From Erythroxylum novogranatense (taxonomy: Eukaryota > Streptophyta > Magnoliopsida > Malpighiales > Erythroxylaceae): a stretch of 64,000 nucleotides of DNA. Both the position numbers and the translations under genes were made by a program. The notes under the pieces were generated by a model, which saw only the letters and a program-made list of their open reading frames with translations, did no database searches and was not told the DNA's origin. Of the stretch, positions 34,437 to 46,437 are shown piece by piece; the stretch's first letter is position 1; each line of letters begins with the position of its first letter. The stretch is from positions 11,339,225-11,403,224 of the forward strand of contig CM057226.1 in the NCBI GenBank assembly GCA_029891385.1, in the 5' to 3' direction.

Positions 34437-34556
34437 AGAAAAATACCACTTGGAGATTTGATTGAGAACCAATCAATCTCCACACCATTCTGTCTATCTT
34501 GCCATTTCTTTCTCTGCTCACGTCTCTTCCAAGCCATATAAGGATCTATACTATAT

Positions 34557-34732
34557 GAATTTATCAGTGTTGATTGGCTTTGTTAGTGCATCTACTAGGT
34601 TCTCTTTTGTGTGAATTTTCTGCATGTCCCCACTTCCATCTTCCACCACTTCATGAACAAAATAATATTGAACTCTTATATGTTTAGTTCTGGAATGAAA
34701 AGTTGGATTCTTTGCAATATGCAAGGCACTCT
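34557..34732 (-). pseudogene. RNase H C-terminus of the outer copia element
   Basis: On the minus strand it encodes SALHIAKNPTFHSRTKHI followed by the VQYYFVHEVVEDG and LVDALTKPI blocks, the conserved end of copia RNase H. It is cut at 34733 by an LTR-like insertion; the upstream part is found beyond about 36145. Confidence 0.8.
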
Positions 34733-36145
34733 TGTTAAGTTGTCATTTTGTACTTATTTTCTATTTAATTCTCTTTAATGTTTGGAAATTATTATCTAAA
34801 ATTAATAGAATTGTCTATTAATTGTTCTCAGGTGATTTTCAATATTTTAGAGATGGAATTGAATCAAAAAGATGCAAAAGAAACAAAGAAAATCATAAAA
34901 TTCCAGATTGACAACAAATTCAATGACTAAGCGTGGGCACATGTAAAGACAAAAATAAGTTGCAGATCTATTTTTAAATTCAACTTCGAGATTTTCATAA
35001 TCTTTGAAGACCATATTGCTATCTTATCAATGGAGATCTACAACTTGAAGTAGGATCTGCTGAAGATCACGAGAAGGAGAGAGAAGAAATTAAAAAAGCA
35101 TAAAAGGAAACTCATGTTACTGTTCACATAGCTTTGGTTTTAGGATAGTTTTTTTGTAGATTTTTCATTAGGAGTAGCTTTACATTTCCAGCATTCTTCT
35201 TCTGGTTTTTATAGACCCTTAAGAGTAGTTTATGTTTTTTTTTTCGTACTTTCTTCTTCTGGTTTTCTCAACAACTTTAGATTAGCATATTTCTAGAATT
35301 TTTTTGCAGTATTTTTCTTTGAGTTCAGTTCAATTTACATTTCTGTACTTTTTTTCTAAGGATTTTCATATTCTTTAGGAAAAGACTAGGGATGGGGACT
35401 ATAGGTTTTGTTATTTCTTTGATTTTTACTTTCGTTATGAGTAGCTAAACTCCTTTTCTTAGTTGAGGGAAACCATGTTATCATCTATTATGTGTGAGAT
35501 GTTTCAATAAAGTTTGTTTTGTTGATGAGCATTGAGTATCTTCTGAACTACTTTTCTAATTAAATTGATTGATTTCTAAGTGTGTAACTAGGAATTGATT
35601 CGTTTAATAGCTAGATTAATGAAATATGACGTTCAGTTTTGTTAATCACAAGTAGCAATTAGGATTATCTTCTTTACATTAGAGTATAAAATTCTAAGAA
35701 GATATTCATTTGATTAAATGCATGTCATACATGTGTTATCTTGTTCATTGGTTTCTTAGTTCTTAATACTATTATTCAATTGAACCTACGATTGTATCTA
35801 GGTTGTTGAGTAATAAGAATGTTTGGAATACATGTTTATAATCATTTACACTTAAGAGAAAACATCTCCTAATGAATGTTTATTGATGAACTGAATTTTA
35901 TATCAAGGATCCATTTTAGTGTGATAACATCGGTGACTTCAAACCAAGGTTTTCTATTATATTTTCAGATCCAATTATTTTAGTTGATTTTCGATTTTTG
36001 TCACTTTTTTCTAAATTTTGTGAATTGAAAACCCCCCTCTTCGTTACTTTAGTTTTAAACTCATACAATATTTGTCGTTAAAAATTTCTCGTAGGAATGA
36101 TACCGACTTTCTACTACTACATTAAGTTGTATTAACGAAAGTTAG
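34733..36145 (+). mobile_element. LTR-like insertion in copia RNase H (solo LTR or fragment)
   Basis: Starts TGTTAAGTTGTC exactly where the RNase H frame breaks. Its end has GTAGGAATGATACCGAC...CTACTACATTAAGTTGT, resembling the 3' end of long Athila/Ogre-type LTRs. No coding sequence and no second LTR are present. The right end could lie anywhere in 36140-36170, and no TSD was confirmed. Confidence 0.5.
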
Positions 36146-37320
36146 TTTCTTTTTGAATTTGGTTGCAGGCGAAAGCGGTACCAACTATGACTATCATAAT
36201 GACTCCTCTAAAAACCTTTTTTTATGTAGATTGTTCCTTACAAGCTTGTGTAGCTACTATATACTTAACTTCTATTGTAGATAGTGCTACAACTGTCTGT
36301 TGTTTAGACACCCAGCTCACAACTCCTCCTGAAACTGTAAACATATAACCTGTATTAGAATCAACATATCCTTTAACAATAAATTCATATCCTTTATAAC
36401 ATAAAGCAACATCTGAGGTCCCTTTAATATATTACAACCCACTAGTGTTCTTGACTAGATTTGCCATGTAACGACTAACACTGCATGTGCAATGTCTGGT
36501 CTTGTGTAAATTATAGCAAACATTAAACTTCCCACAACTGATGTATACGGTACTCAAGACATTTCTTCCTCTCTACTTCACTGCTAAGATTTTTACTTGA
36601 GGATAACTTAAAATTAACAAGAAGAGGGGTAGAGATTGGCTTACAATATTGTATATTGAAGCGTCACAAGATTTTCTTCAAGTAATTCTTCTAGGACAAC
36701 CAAGTCTTCCTGTTATTTTTGTCTTGGTGAAATTACATCCTTAGAATCTTGTTTGCCAGTCCTAAATCTTTTATTTCAAACTCCCCAGCTAACTGAACCT
36801 TCAAATCTTGAATACGATCTTTGTTGGGGCTTGTAACTAACTTGTTGTCAACATACAACAATAATACAATGAAATCATTATTACCGACCTTTTGAAATAT
36901 GCACAAGGGTCTGCACTAAATCTGTTGAATCCGCAACTCATTATGAAGGAATCAAATCTTTTGTACTAACATCTTGGCGCCTATTTTAAACCATGTAAAA
37001 ATTTGTTCATCCTACAAACCAAGTTCTCTTTTCCTGGTTCTCCAAAACCTTCTAGTTGATGTATGTAAATTTCTTCTTCAAGATCTCCATAAAGAAATGC
37101 AATCTTTACATTTAATTGCTCTTCTTTCCGAGCATATCCTTTTACCACCAACCTTGCATGAAACTGCTCCACCGATCATCATTATTACGCTTGATCTTGT
37201 ACACCCATTTGTTGCCAAGAGGCTTTCTCCTTGTGGTAGTGGCACAAGGTTCTATGTCTTATTCTTATGAAGAGCTTTTATTTTTCATGCATTGCCACCA
37301 TCCAAAATGATAAATCTAAG
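36146..37320 (-). pseudogene. reverse transcriptase and RNase H of the outer copia element
   Basis: Minus-strand relics with many stops: RT near 37172-36981 (VKGYARKEEQLNVKIAFLYGDLEEEIYIHQ, then NKFLHGLK), the later RT around 36880-36500, and RNase H near 36410-36240 (GTSDVALCYKGYEF...GYVDSN...SKQQTVVALSTIE). Non-functional. Confidence 0.75.
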
Positions 37321-38340
37321 ATATTTGTTGCTTGTTAGAATGTTGATGGTTCTCCATCTTTGTTAGGAGATAGAATGCAACATTACCCCATTAATATAAT
37401 TAACCTGCTAGGTTGGGATTCCCTTTCACGAGTTGAACATCGAACTTCGTATTTTCATATTCAACCGATTCTTGCTCCTCGTGATCTAATATAGCTTTAT
37501 TAGAATCTTTCTGTTCAGTCGTCCTTTTTTCCTGAATCGTTACAACTTTAGAATTTTCTTCATAAGTGCTATTTTGATCTTTCTCTTACAGTTTATCTTC
37601 TGCAAATATGACATTATGTTAATAACGAGCTTGTGAGAAGTGAGATCCCACAGTTGATACCCCTTGACTCTATCAACATACCCCATAAATCTATATTTTC
37701 TGGATTTTGGATCTAGTTTTGTGATATATTGGGTATTATACATCACAAACACAAGACTTTCAATTGTGTGTAACTAAGAATAATTTGTTGGTTTATTAGT
37801 CCACTTCTCCATTAGTGTCTTCAAATCAATTGATCTTGTTGGTGATCGATTAATCACATAATAGGCGGTCTTCACTGCTTCTGTCCAAAAAGACTTTGCC
37901 ATACTTATAATTCTCAACATGACTCTAGTTCTTTCAATTAGAGTTCTATTCATTCGGTCTACCACTCTATTTTGTTGAGGAGGGTGAGGCACCATGCATT
38001 GACGTTTGATGCCTTCTCTATTGCAAAAAATCCATGAACTCATCACCAATATATTCTCCACCATTATCAGTCCAGAGGCACTTGGTTTTCTTCCCCTTGT
38101 TTAACTTAATTTTTGCTTTAAATATTGTGAAGGTTAGAAATGCATCTCCCTTTCTCTTGATAGGATACACCAATCATCTTCCGGAGTAATCATCAATAAA
38201 GGTCACAAAATACCTTTCTCCACCTAGAGTAACCGGTGCTTACTATACATCAAAGTAAATCAATTCTAGAATATCTTTACTTCTAGAATTTGATGCATTA
38301 AATTTCATTCTATGCTACTTACTTATAACATATTGCTCAC
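37321..38340 (-). pseudogene. integrase of the outer copia element
   Basis: 38064-37774 carries PHPPQQNRVVDRMNRTLIERTRVML and FWTEAVKTAYYVINRSPT, the catalytic-Glu region in which the usual ERKNR reads DRMNR. 37752-37540 carries the downstream SRKYRFMGYV block. The upstream Asp regions are in broken frames at 38300-38060. Confidence 0.75.
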
Positions 38341-38863
38341 TTAAGGGTAATGATACCTTCGTGAGACCAGGGAGTAGTTTCTACTTAGCAAGAATCTTCA
38401 TTCCTTGTTCTAACATATGGTCAAGTTTATGGTGCCATAATTTTGTTGCATTTTTTGGAAAATTAACCGATGCATTTGCTTCCATAAATGTCTCTCCCGT
38501 AAGCTCGTATAAGTTTGCAGCTATTCTTTCCACCTTCATTATTACAATTGCCCCTTTGATCACCTTCATAACTCCATTTTGAATGGAGGTCTTGCACCCA
38601 ATTTTATCCAATTATCCTAAAGATAATAAATTATTCTCCAAGCCCCTCATATGTCACATATTTTGAATAGTGTGAATTGTACCATCATATATCTTCAACT
38701 TGATGGTGCCAATCCCAACAATCTCCAAGGCATGGTCATCTCCTATATACACAGATCTTGCAGAGATAGATTTATAATTGTGAAACCAATCTCTATAAGG
38801 AGTCATATGCCACGCTGTTCTCGAATCCATTATCCAAACATCGTGAGTTATACTCATCCTTGA
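38341..38863 (-). pseudogene. protease and pre-integrase region of the outer copia element
   Basis: 38857-38654 reads WIMDSRTAWHMTP, the copia protease site with D-S-G changed to D-S-R. 38611-38381 carries NLYELTG, then LWHHKLDHMLEQGMKIL, the pre-integrase zinc-finger region. Confidence 0.75.
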
Positions 38864-38977
38864 ACACCATTGCTACTTCATCGTATAATATTTCTCCATT
38901 GGTAACACATCCCCGAGAAGTTGATGCTTCAAAGGCCTTGTCTCCACCCTTCCGAATCGGCATTCACTTTTAAATTG

Positions 38978-39701
38978 TCATCTCTTGCCACAGCTTGTAA
39001 CACTTGAGTTTTTCTTACTTCTAGATTTTGACCTTCCTTGTTTGTGACTCCTAGTGGAATCACACTCCATTGATGATCCTCTCGTCATCGATAAGGCTTT
39101 CGCTTGATGCGAACTTGTCAGCCTTTCTTCCTTGTTGATGCATCTACTTTCTTCTTTAAGAACTGAAGCAACATCATTATCAAATACCCAAATTAATGAT
39201 GAGATTGCCATATGAATCTGGAAGACTTTGAAGTAGAAATTTCGCACATTTAGTTGGATTTACATTATGTCCCAACTTTGAAAGTGGAGAGCATAGAGAG
39301 GTCAGAGCATTGATATGTTTTGTTACTGAAGTAGATTTTAACATTCGAAGTGTGTAAAGTCTCCTTTTCAGAAAAGTTTTGTTGTGAAGAGACTTAACTT
39401 CATATAACTTTGTGAGATGATCCCATATCTGCTTGGTTGTTTTCTTGTCCTTTACACCTTTCAAGATATCATCCGATAGATCAAGATACAAATACAACAT
39501 GGCCAAGGCATGTATTTGATTCCATTGGACATCATCTGTGAAATCCATCGGTCTAGCACTGATGACCTTCAAGTAGTTATCTTTTACTAATATTGCCTTC
39601 ATGTTCAACTTCCATAATGAGTACTTCACCCCGTCAAACTTTGTAATATCAAAATTGGTCAACATTGCTTCTATCACAAGAATTGACTCCCACTCTCTCA
39701 C
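38978..39701 (-). pseudogene. gag of the outer copia element
   Basis: 39701-39180 encodes 173 residues: FDGVKYSLWKLNMKAILV, then IWDHLTKLYEVKSLHNKTFLKRRLYTLRM and SLCSPLSKLGHNV, a typical copia gag. 39247-38978 continues in a shifted frame with a basic RSKSRSKK segment before the knuckle region. Confidence 0.8.
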
Positions 39702-40000
39702 GTTAAAATGGGAAACCGTCTCGAATTACCTCCACTTAGTATATAATAAGACTGTAGTACATTAGGAAAGGCTGGAGGGGTCACAAATGGTCTCACCTAA
39801 AACTCAATCTCTTTAAATAGAGCTTTTCCTAGACATGCTCTCAATCACCTCAAATGCCAGCAAAAAATACCCAAAAAACGAAAATAAGAATCCGAGAATA
39901 GAACCACCCTTAACCCGCAAGAACATTAATGAAAAACTTGTTTTTTTGATGTGGAAAATCAGACTATGATGCAACCACGGAGCATACTTGAGCAATCCTT

Positions 40001-40014
40001 GGGCTCTGATACCA
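40001..40014 (-). other. primer binding site, tRNA-iMet type
   Basis: On the minus strand TGGTATCAGAGCCC, one base after the LTR end, exactly as expected for copia. 39702-40000 between it and gag is untranslated leader with nothing else recognised. Confidence 0.85.
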
Positions 40015-40015
40015 C

Positions 40016-40325
40016 TGATAGGAGATGGACTCCACCAGATAAAACAAACATATCAATAAAAGAAATTAAGATAAAAAGAGGCACACATGATTTAATATGG
40101 AAACTTAATAAATATGGAAAAAAAACTACATGCAAGAATAGAAAATTTTCTACTATAAAAAAACCAAAATTACAAAAGGAAGATCTCACAATTCACATCA
40201 AGAATTAATACACACGATTACGAGAAAGAGATTTTGGAATATTTAAAACCTTAAACATATGTCTCCTTATATAGCTTCAAATGAAGCTTATACTCTCACC
40301 TACTTCCAATGTAGGATAACCAACA
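40016..40325 (-). repeat. 5' LTR of the outer copia element
   Basis: 310 bp. On the minus strand it starts TGTTGGTTATCC and ends CTCCTATCA. It is followed on the plus strand by the TSD TGTGG (40326-40330). Confidence 0.8.
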
Positions 40326-41499
40326 TGTGGACCGTTGGAGTGGTTTTGCTATTAAGACACCAATCTTGTAAAAGTGGAAAGTGTTTTAACATTATTTTCC
40401 AAGTATGCTTAGAGGGCGGTGCCGTAGTTAAAGCCATTCCTTAGGGGCCAAATATTTCTCTTCAAAACAGTATTTATATTACATTTAAAAGTAATACGAA
40501 GATTATAGTATAGAGGTGATGTAATTATTATTAGTCTTGATATACTAGACATAAGAATATGGCTGCAGAAAATGTTAAAAATATTTTTCAAAAGATCCAA
40601 ATAATTTTTTGTTGTTATTTATATTATTAAGTTACACTTTAATTTTTAAAACGGTATTAGGAGCAGATATTGTCGTGATTTTAAAATAATTTCTTTAAAT
40701 ACTAATTAAAATTGTAACTTTTTATATTAATATTTCATAAGAAAAGATGTAAATTGGTTATTTTTGCTATCATTTTGTACCTTATTCAAGGTGTAATGAG
40801 TATTATTTTATTAACTTTAAAATACAAAATAGTACTAAAGATAATGATAAATAATTTAATCTTTTATATAAAACATTAAAGTGTATACAAGAAACAAAAT
40901 TATATGCTAATAGGGACTTTATTAATATAAAGCATAATATGATAACATAAGATTTCAAGCACTCTTACCATGCCATGATATTTAAGTTTTATTGAACTGG
41001 AAATTTTCTTTTGATTACCCTTGATTTATTTTTCATGAACTGGAATTTAACGTTTTATTATCCTTATTTCACTGCATGTGTTAATTTAAATAAAATAAGC
41101 TTTGTCTCGTAATCTTTAAAACAATTTTCAGATAATATTAAAAGTTTTAAATTGCGGAGTATTAATTATAATGTGATTAAGAGCAATTAAAGTTTTGTGG
41201 ATTTTACAATACAAATGTCAAAAATATGGTCATAACTTGAAAATAATTTTGAAAAACAATTCAAGTAAAATGGTAATACTATGAAAATAATTGTAATTAT
41301 ACTCTTCAATTTAAATTTTGGAGTTATAAAATTGATATATTAAATTATTAGTTGCACTCTAAATAAAATAAAAAATAATAAAAGAAATAACGGTAAATAT
41401 TTATTTAAACTTTTATAAAATATTTATTTTAAAAATTATTAGAGATAACAATATAACAATATTATACATTCCAAACAAGTATATATTTATATCGTGATT
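40326..41499. repeat. duplicated spacer block, copy 1 (right part)
   Basis: Resumes the block cut at 13204. 40331-40440 matches 42384-42470 (TTTTGCTATTAAGACACC), and about 40470-41080 matches 46438-46960. No gene is seen; the sequence is very AT-rich. Confidence 0.7.
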
Positions 41500-41577
41500 T
41501 TATGAGAAATCATAACTTTTAAACATCACTTGAAGGGAAGTAGAGAGAAATGCTCCTCCTATGAGCGCTGCAGCCAT
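41500..41577 (-). pseudogene. 5' stub of a CNL (RPP13-like) disease resistance gene
   Basis: ATG 41577 on the minus strand opens 25 codons, MAAALIGGAFLSTSLQVMF then unrelated residues and TAA. The first 19 residues match the conserved N-terminus of plant RPP13-like coiled-coil NB-LRR proteins. Similarity ends abruptly, so the coiled coil, NB-ARC and LRR parts are lost. A TATATATATATA stretch at 41854-41865 lies upstream in the right orientation. It marks this locus as former resistance-gene territory. Confidence 0.55.
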
Positions 41578-42164
41578 AATTCTTCGCTAGTTGAAATGGA
41601 ATTGTTGATCTAAAATAACAACAGAGAAAGCAAGTTGATGAGTTCGATAATTGTGTTTAGTAAGGTGGTATTGTTGTATGATTTTTGGAAGATGTATGTT
41701 GTTGTATGATTGATATATAATACATGCCTTCCAATTAGCTTTCGATGGTCGACACAAGGTTTCCTTCCCCTCAAATGCAGGAAATTTCCTCCCTTGAAAA
41801 AGGTGGCACCAACTTGCATTAATTTGACCGTGACTTTTGATTGTGAAAGGTTGTATATATATATACTTACCTCCAAGAATGATACCGATATAAAGTAATT
41901 GACTAATTGCTTCTATTTATGGATTATAATTATAGTGCGCAATCATAGTAAATTTCTACGGATCATTTAATGGTCGAAGCGGTAACTAACGCTGTTTATG
42001 TGATTCGGAATTACTCCTGGCTCCTAAGAGGCACCTAAACTCACGCATCAATGATTCTATTAGTAAAACAATAATGTTGAAGAAGATTCATTCCAAAGAG
42101 AAGATAGGGTTAGTTAAAAAGATTCTGAGACTATAGATTATTATATCCAGCTGACCTTTTCCCC
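41578..42164. other. upstream region of the CNL stub
   Basis: Contains a TATA-rich stretch (41854-41865), a TTGACC word at about 41823 that could be a WRKY site, and otherwise unassigned sequence. A minus-strand frame at 41610-41876 has no recognisable domain and is probably leader sequence. Confidence 0.35.
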
Positions 42165-42491
42165 TCAATTTCTAGTCATGGCAGGCCAAGTCATTGGGAG
42201 TTCACCTAATGTGAAAAGCATATTTGAGAAGACGCAAAAAGTAGAACTAAACGTAAACTTGTTTGAATAGTGATGGTGGGATTAGTCTGAGATGAAATCT
42301 TTGTTTATTGCATGATACTGCAAAATGGAGACCTATTTCCTACTAATTTACACTATTAGGCGGTTTTGTTTTTCCTGTGGATCATTGGACCGGTTTTGCT
42401 ATTAAGACACCAATCTTGTGAAAGTGAAAAGTGCTTTAACATTATTTTCCAAGTATGCTTAGCGTGTAGTACAAGTATATTCTCTTTACAT
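42165..42491. repeat. duplicated spacer block, copy 2 (unoccupied copia site)
   Basis: Continuous counterpart of 12950-13204 joined to 40326-40440. The junction TTTTTCCTGTGG near 42370-42381 shows a single TGTGG, the ancestral target of the 27-kb nest. It is interrupted at 42495 by the Harbinger element and continues at 46438. Confidence 0.8.
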
Positions 42492-42889
42492 TAAGCCCCT
42501 GTTTGGTTCAGCTTTTGGAGACTCTAAACACACTTTTTTCTACCACAAAAGCTATTTTCAGGAAAAAAATTAGTGTTTCTGTAAACTTCAAAAGTACTTT
42601 TGAAGTAAAAATAACTTTTTCAAAAACTAAAATATAGTTTTTTTAAAAGCTAAAATTTGAAGCTTTTTAGAAAAGCCCCAATTTTTAGCTTTTTCGGGTA
42701 GAGAATTTTGCGTCACTTCCGTATATAACAAAGTTACGACTCTGTGGTTTTCTTTACAAACACGCTAAACACTGTCTTCTCTCACGAACAAACAATACAC
42801 TCATCTTCTCTCATAAACTTACAGATCAAAACACAGGTTAGTTCCTGATTTTTTTTCTCCTCTATAAACACAGATTCTCCTATAGAATG

Positions 42890-43085
42890 CAGACATTCAA
42901 ACGACGTCTGCGTTGAATAAACGCAGACGTTTGTCTGCTTTTAACGCAGACGTTGATCTGCGTTAAAAACACAAACCAACGTCTGCGTTTTAACGCAGAC
43001 CTTCGCCTGCGTTGTTAAACGCAGACGTGGTCTGCGTTGTGAACACCTTCGCCTGCGTTGTTAGACGCAGGTGTGGTCTGCGTAC
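42890..43085. repeat. subterminal array of AACGCAGACGT inverted words
   Basis: The word AACGCAGACG(T) and its complement ACGTCTGCGTT alternate about ten times in 190 bp, so the array can fold into several hairpins. It sits between the 5' terminal repeat and the first gene, where Harbinger elements often hold binding sites for their Myb-like protein. Confidence 0.7.
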
Positions 43086-43479
43086 CAATTCTGCTTTTAA
43101 GTATTTTTGTTTGATATTAGAATAACTTTTACTTTTAAAGCATTTTTGTTTGGTATTAGAATAAATTTTGCTTATATTGTAATTTTATATTGTCCAGTAT
43201 ATTACTTGTGAGGCTGCTAGAGCTGTGCAATCCATTGGAGAATTACTTGTGAGGCTAAAAGAAGCTTTTGTTGTTTTTAAGATAAGCTCAATATTTTTTT
43301 TGTGTTCTGAATTTTCTGAAATGTTTACAACTATTTTGATATTATTATCATTCTCTTAACATTGATTCTATTTATGTACATGTATAAACTTTCCTAGTCA
43401 TTTTGGTTATGTTTTTTTATTTCCTTATACTTGTTAAATGCATTGTTATATGCAGTGGGGATTTTGTTATTGACAGAAA

Positions 43480-44479
43480 ATGTCAATACCAAGCCAAGAT
43501 ATTCAAGGTGGGGATAAATTGAAAAAAAGGATTAAAGCGGAGTGGAATGATAGAACTCTTGAAATTTTAATCAAAATTTTTGTGGAAGAGACATTAGTTG
43601 GAAATCGACCAAATGGTCACTTTAACAAGATTGGATGGAAAAATATAGGTTCAAAGTTTGCTCATGAGACTAAGAAGAACTATGAATACAAACAATTTAA
43701 GAATAAATGAGATTGACTGAAAAATGATTGACAGCTTTGGACAAATTTAGTAGGTAAGGAAACTGGACTAAGATGGGATCCTACTAATCAGACTATTGAT
43801 GTAAGTGACGAATGGTGGGAAAAGAAATTGAAAGTAAGCATTTAAGCTTTAGATTTATATTGTTCTAATGTTACTTGATAGTTTAATAACTTAAACAATA
43901 TTATTGTAGGAAAATCCTGAGGCAGCCAAATTTCGAACTAAAGGTTTGAAACATATTGAACAGCTGAATATTTTATTTAAAGATGTTGCAGCTACAGGAG
44001 AAGGAGCTTGGGCACCTTCTTCAAGTTTTGTACCAAATGATGCTAATGTGGAGTGTAGAGAAAGCCTAGTTGATATTGATCTTGACGATGACCTTTCTGA
44101 AGGCTTTGCTGTCAATCCAGAAATTGAAAATATTCATAATGAGATTGGTTTATCAACTCCAACTCTAGGAACCTCTACAAAAGGAAAGGGAAAAAAAGAA
44201 AGAAAAATGATACTAAAATCGAAAAAGTTAAATCAAAATTTGGATCGCATATGTGATGCAATACATATTAGAACTTCAATGAGCTCTAGTAAAAGAGATG
44301 AACCTGGTTATAGCATTGCTGAGGCGCTGAACATTTTATGAAGTATAAATGAAATAAAAAAAGGAAGTGAACTATTTATGTTAGCTACCAAATTATTTTT
44401 GAAGAAGGAAAATAGAGAGATGTTTATTGAGCTTAAGGAAGTTGAGCTTCAAATCGAATGGCTTAAGACAATAAAATGA
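43480..44479 (+). pseudogene. Myb/SANT-like protein of the Harbinger element
   Basis: ATG 43480 opens KRIKAEWNDRTLEILIKIFVEETL...KIGWKNIGSKF, a Myb/SANT-like DNA-binding domain. The frame then has three closely spaced TGA codons (43708-43735) at places where Trp would fit, followed by QLWTNLVGKETGLRWDPTNQTIDVSDEWWEKKL. A predicted intron (43834-43909, GTAAGC to TTGTAG) joins ENPEAAKF and an acidic, Lys-rich C-terminus to about 44340, where a further stop precedes the tail. In this family the protein binds element ends and helps the transposase. Confidence 0.75.
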
Positions 44480-44706
44480 TTGTTGTTTTTGTAATAAATT
44501 AGACATGTCTTTGGTTACTAATATTGGACTATTTGTAATGTGTTGTTTTGGATTTTGTTACTATTAATGTATTATATTGGATTTTTGTTTGGTGAATTTT
44601 GTTGTAATGAATTAAATTGTTCTTTATTATTATTGTGTTATGATTATTGCTATGTTATCATGTTATACAATAAGCTTAGTATTTATCTTTTATATATTTT
44701 GATACA

Positions 44707-46000
44707 GATGTCATCTTCGATAATGATTATGAGAATGATCATAAATATAATGAAGAGATTGAAGAAGAAATTTTGCAATTTGTTCAAATTGGAGTTTCAA
44801 TGGTCGAGACTATCATATTAAAAATTATATGAAAAATCATGTAGAACATCCCTCACATCGAATGGATGTTTGTAATGGAGTTGCTTAATGGTCATAAAGA
44901 TAAATGTCATCAACAATTGAGAATGGAGAAGGATGTGTTTATCAAATTATGTAAATTATTGAATGATTCATTTGGATTAAAGAAAGGTATGAAGTTACAA
45001 TAGAAGAGGTTGTAGCTATGTTTTGATCACTTTAGTTCATGGACTTTGCAATAGAATGGTTCAAGAAGATTTCAACATTCAGTGAAACAATTTTAGATGG
45101 TTTAGAATAATATTGGAGGTTGTTTCACGTATGTCGATTGATTTCATCAAACCAAAAGATCCAACTTTTAGAGAAATTCTAAGAAAATTTAAAGATGATA
45201 GAAGATACTGGCCTTATTTTAAAGACTGTATTGGAGCAATTGATGGAACACATATACCAGTTGTCGTTCCAAGGTCCAATCAAATAAAATATATTGGGAG
45301 AAAAGGCATTCCTACGCAAAATGTAATGGCTGTATGTGATTTTGATATGTGTTTCACTTTTGCTTGGGTTGGTTGGGAAGGCACAGCATATGATGCTCGA
45401 ATTTTTATGGAAGCTTTGCGCAATGATAGCTTACACTTCCCTCATCCACCTAGATGTTTGTGACGGATAACTTAATACTTTTTTATTCATTCTTAATAAT
45501 TAAATGCTTCTTTATTTATTTATTTATTAATTTGGAATGTAGGAAAATATTATTTGGTAGATGCAGGATATCCTTACATGCAAAGTTATTTAGGACCATA
45601 CAAAGGTGAAAGGTATCATCTTCCTGATTTTCGACGTGTTGGTCAACCAAGAGGAAAGAATGAAATATTCAATCATGCACATTCTTCTTTAAGATGCACA
45701 ATCGAAAGAATATTTGGCGTTTGGAAAAATAGGTGGAAAATTTTACGTCAAATGCCAAGTTTTCCTTTTCCAAAGCAAGTTAAAATTGTGATTGCTTCAA
45801 TGGCCATTCACAATTTTATAAGGTTAAATGCTCGAAAGTATGAAGAGTTTTCTCTCTATGATGAAGATGATGAATTACTACCCACAAATGAAGAAAACAA
45901 TGAAAATGAAGACGTTGCAGAAAATCATTTAGACGAGCCACAAAATAACGAGATGAATGATGCGAGAGAATATATTACAAATCTTCTTGTATTGCGATAA
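44707..46000 (+). pseudogene. PIF/Harbinger DDE transposase
   Basis: Exon 1 relic from about 44707 with stops and a shift up to 45110; it is open at 45113-45463 with DCIGAIDGTHIPVVVP (first Asp, about 45240) and WEGTAYDARIF (second Asp, about 45390). Exon 2, 45554-46000, starts LVDAGYPYMQSYLGPYKGERYHLPDF and holds the catalytic Glu in CTIERIFGVWKNRWKIL (about 45700), then IASMAIHNFIR and an acidic tail. The intron acceptor TAG 45541 is present, but the expected GT donor near 45455 is not. The catalytic triad is readable but the gene is not functional as it stands. Confidence 0.85.
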
Positions 46001-46437
46001 AATGCATAATTTATTATTCATTTAACTATTTCAACTTGAATATTTATTTTGGGATTATAATATTATTTAACTTTTTTTACATGTTTTAATATTTATTTTT
46101 CATATTAATTTTATTTCCTATAAGAAAATGAAACATCTCTTTATATTATTTCCTACAAGATGGTTATCTAAAATTTCCTACAATATGGTACTTTGCATAT
46201 TGTTTAGTATACTTTAAAATTATCTAGCATAAATAATTTTATTATAAAATAAAATATAGTTTAAATTAATAAAAGTGCTTTTTATTTTATTTTGCCAAAT
46301 ACCATCTTGTATGAAGCTCTTTTTAAAAGTTGTTTTTTAATTGACAATCAAATAGTCAACCTGCTTTTTAAAAAGCTCTTCTCGTAAAAGTTTCATCGAC
46401 AAAAGTTTCACCGATAAAAGCTCAACCAAACGGGCCC

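Larger units (their letters stand above)
13205..40325 (-). mobile_element. Ty1/copia element (outer layer of the nest), decayed
   Basis: The right LTR (5' LTR on the minus strand) is 40016-40325, with a tRNA-iMet primer site at 40001-40014. The left LTR begins TGATAGGAG at 13205, breaks off at about 13269 and resumes at about 34090-34436. Between them on the minus strand, in the correct order for copia, come relics of gag, protease, integrase, reverse transcriptase and RNase H, all with stops and shifts. The paralogous empty site near 42376 shows TGTGG once, matching the right TSD. All other elements from 13270 to 34090 are nested within its left LTR. Confidence 0.75.
42495..46437 (+). mobile_element. 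PIF/Harbinger DNA transposon, decayed
   Basis: 3,943 bp flanked by TAA (42492-42494 and 46438-46440), the usual 3-bp target of the family. The ends are inverted: GCCCCTGTTTGGTT at the left and the complement of GGGCCCGTTTGGTT at the right, followed by AGCTTTT-rich sequence. Inside are a Myb/SANT-like gene and a DDE transposase gene, both on the plus strand and both damaged. The paralogous block at about 40470-40520 lacks it. Confidence 0.9.

Noticed and set aside
42890..43085. The repeated palindromes as a CRISPR-like array
   Set aside because: Repeats are short and alternate in orientation without unique spacers of constant length, in a plant transposon.
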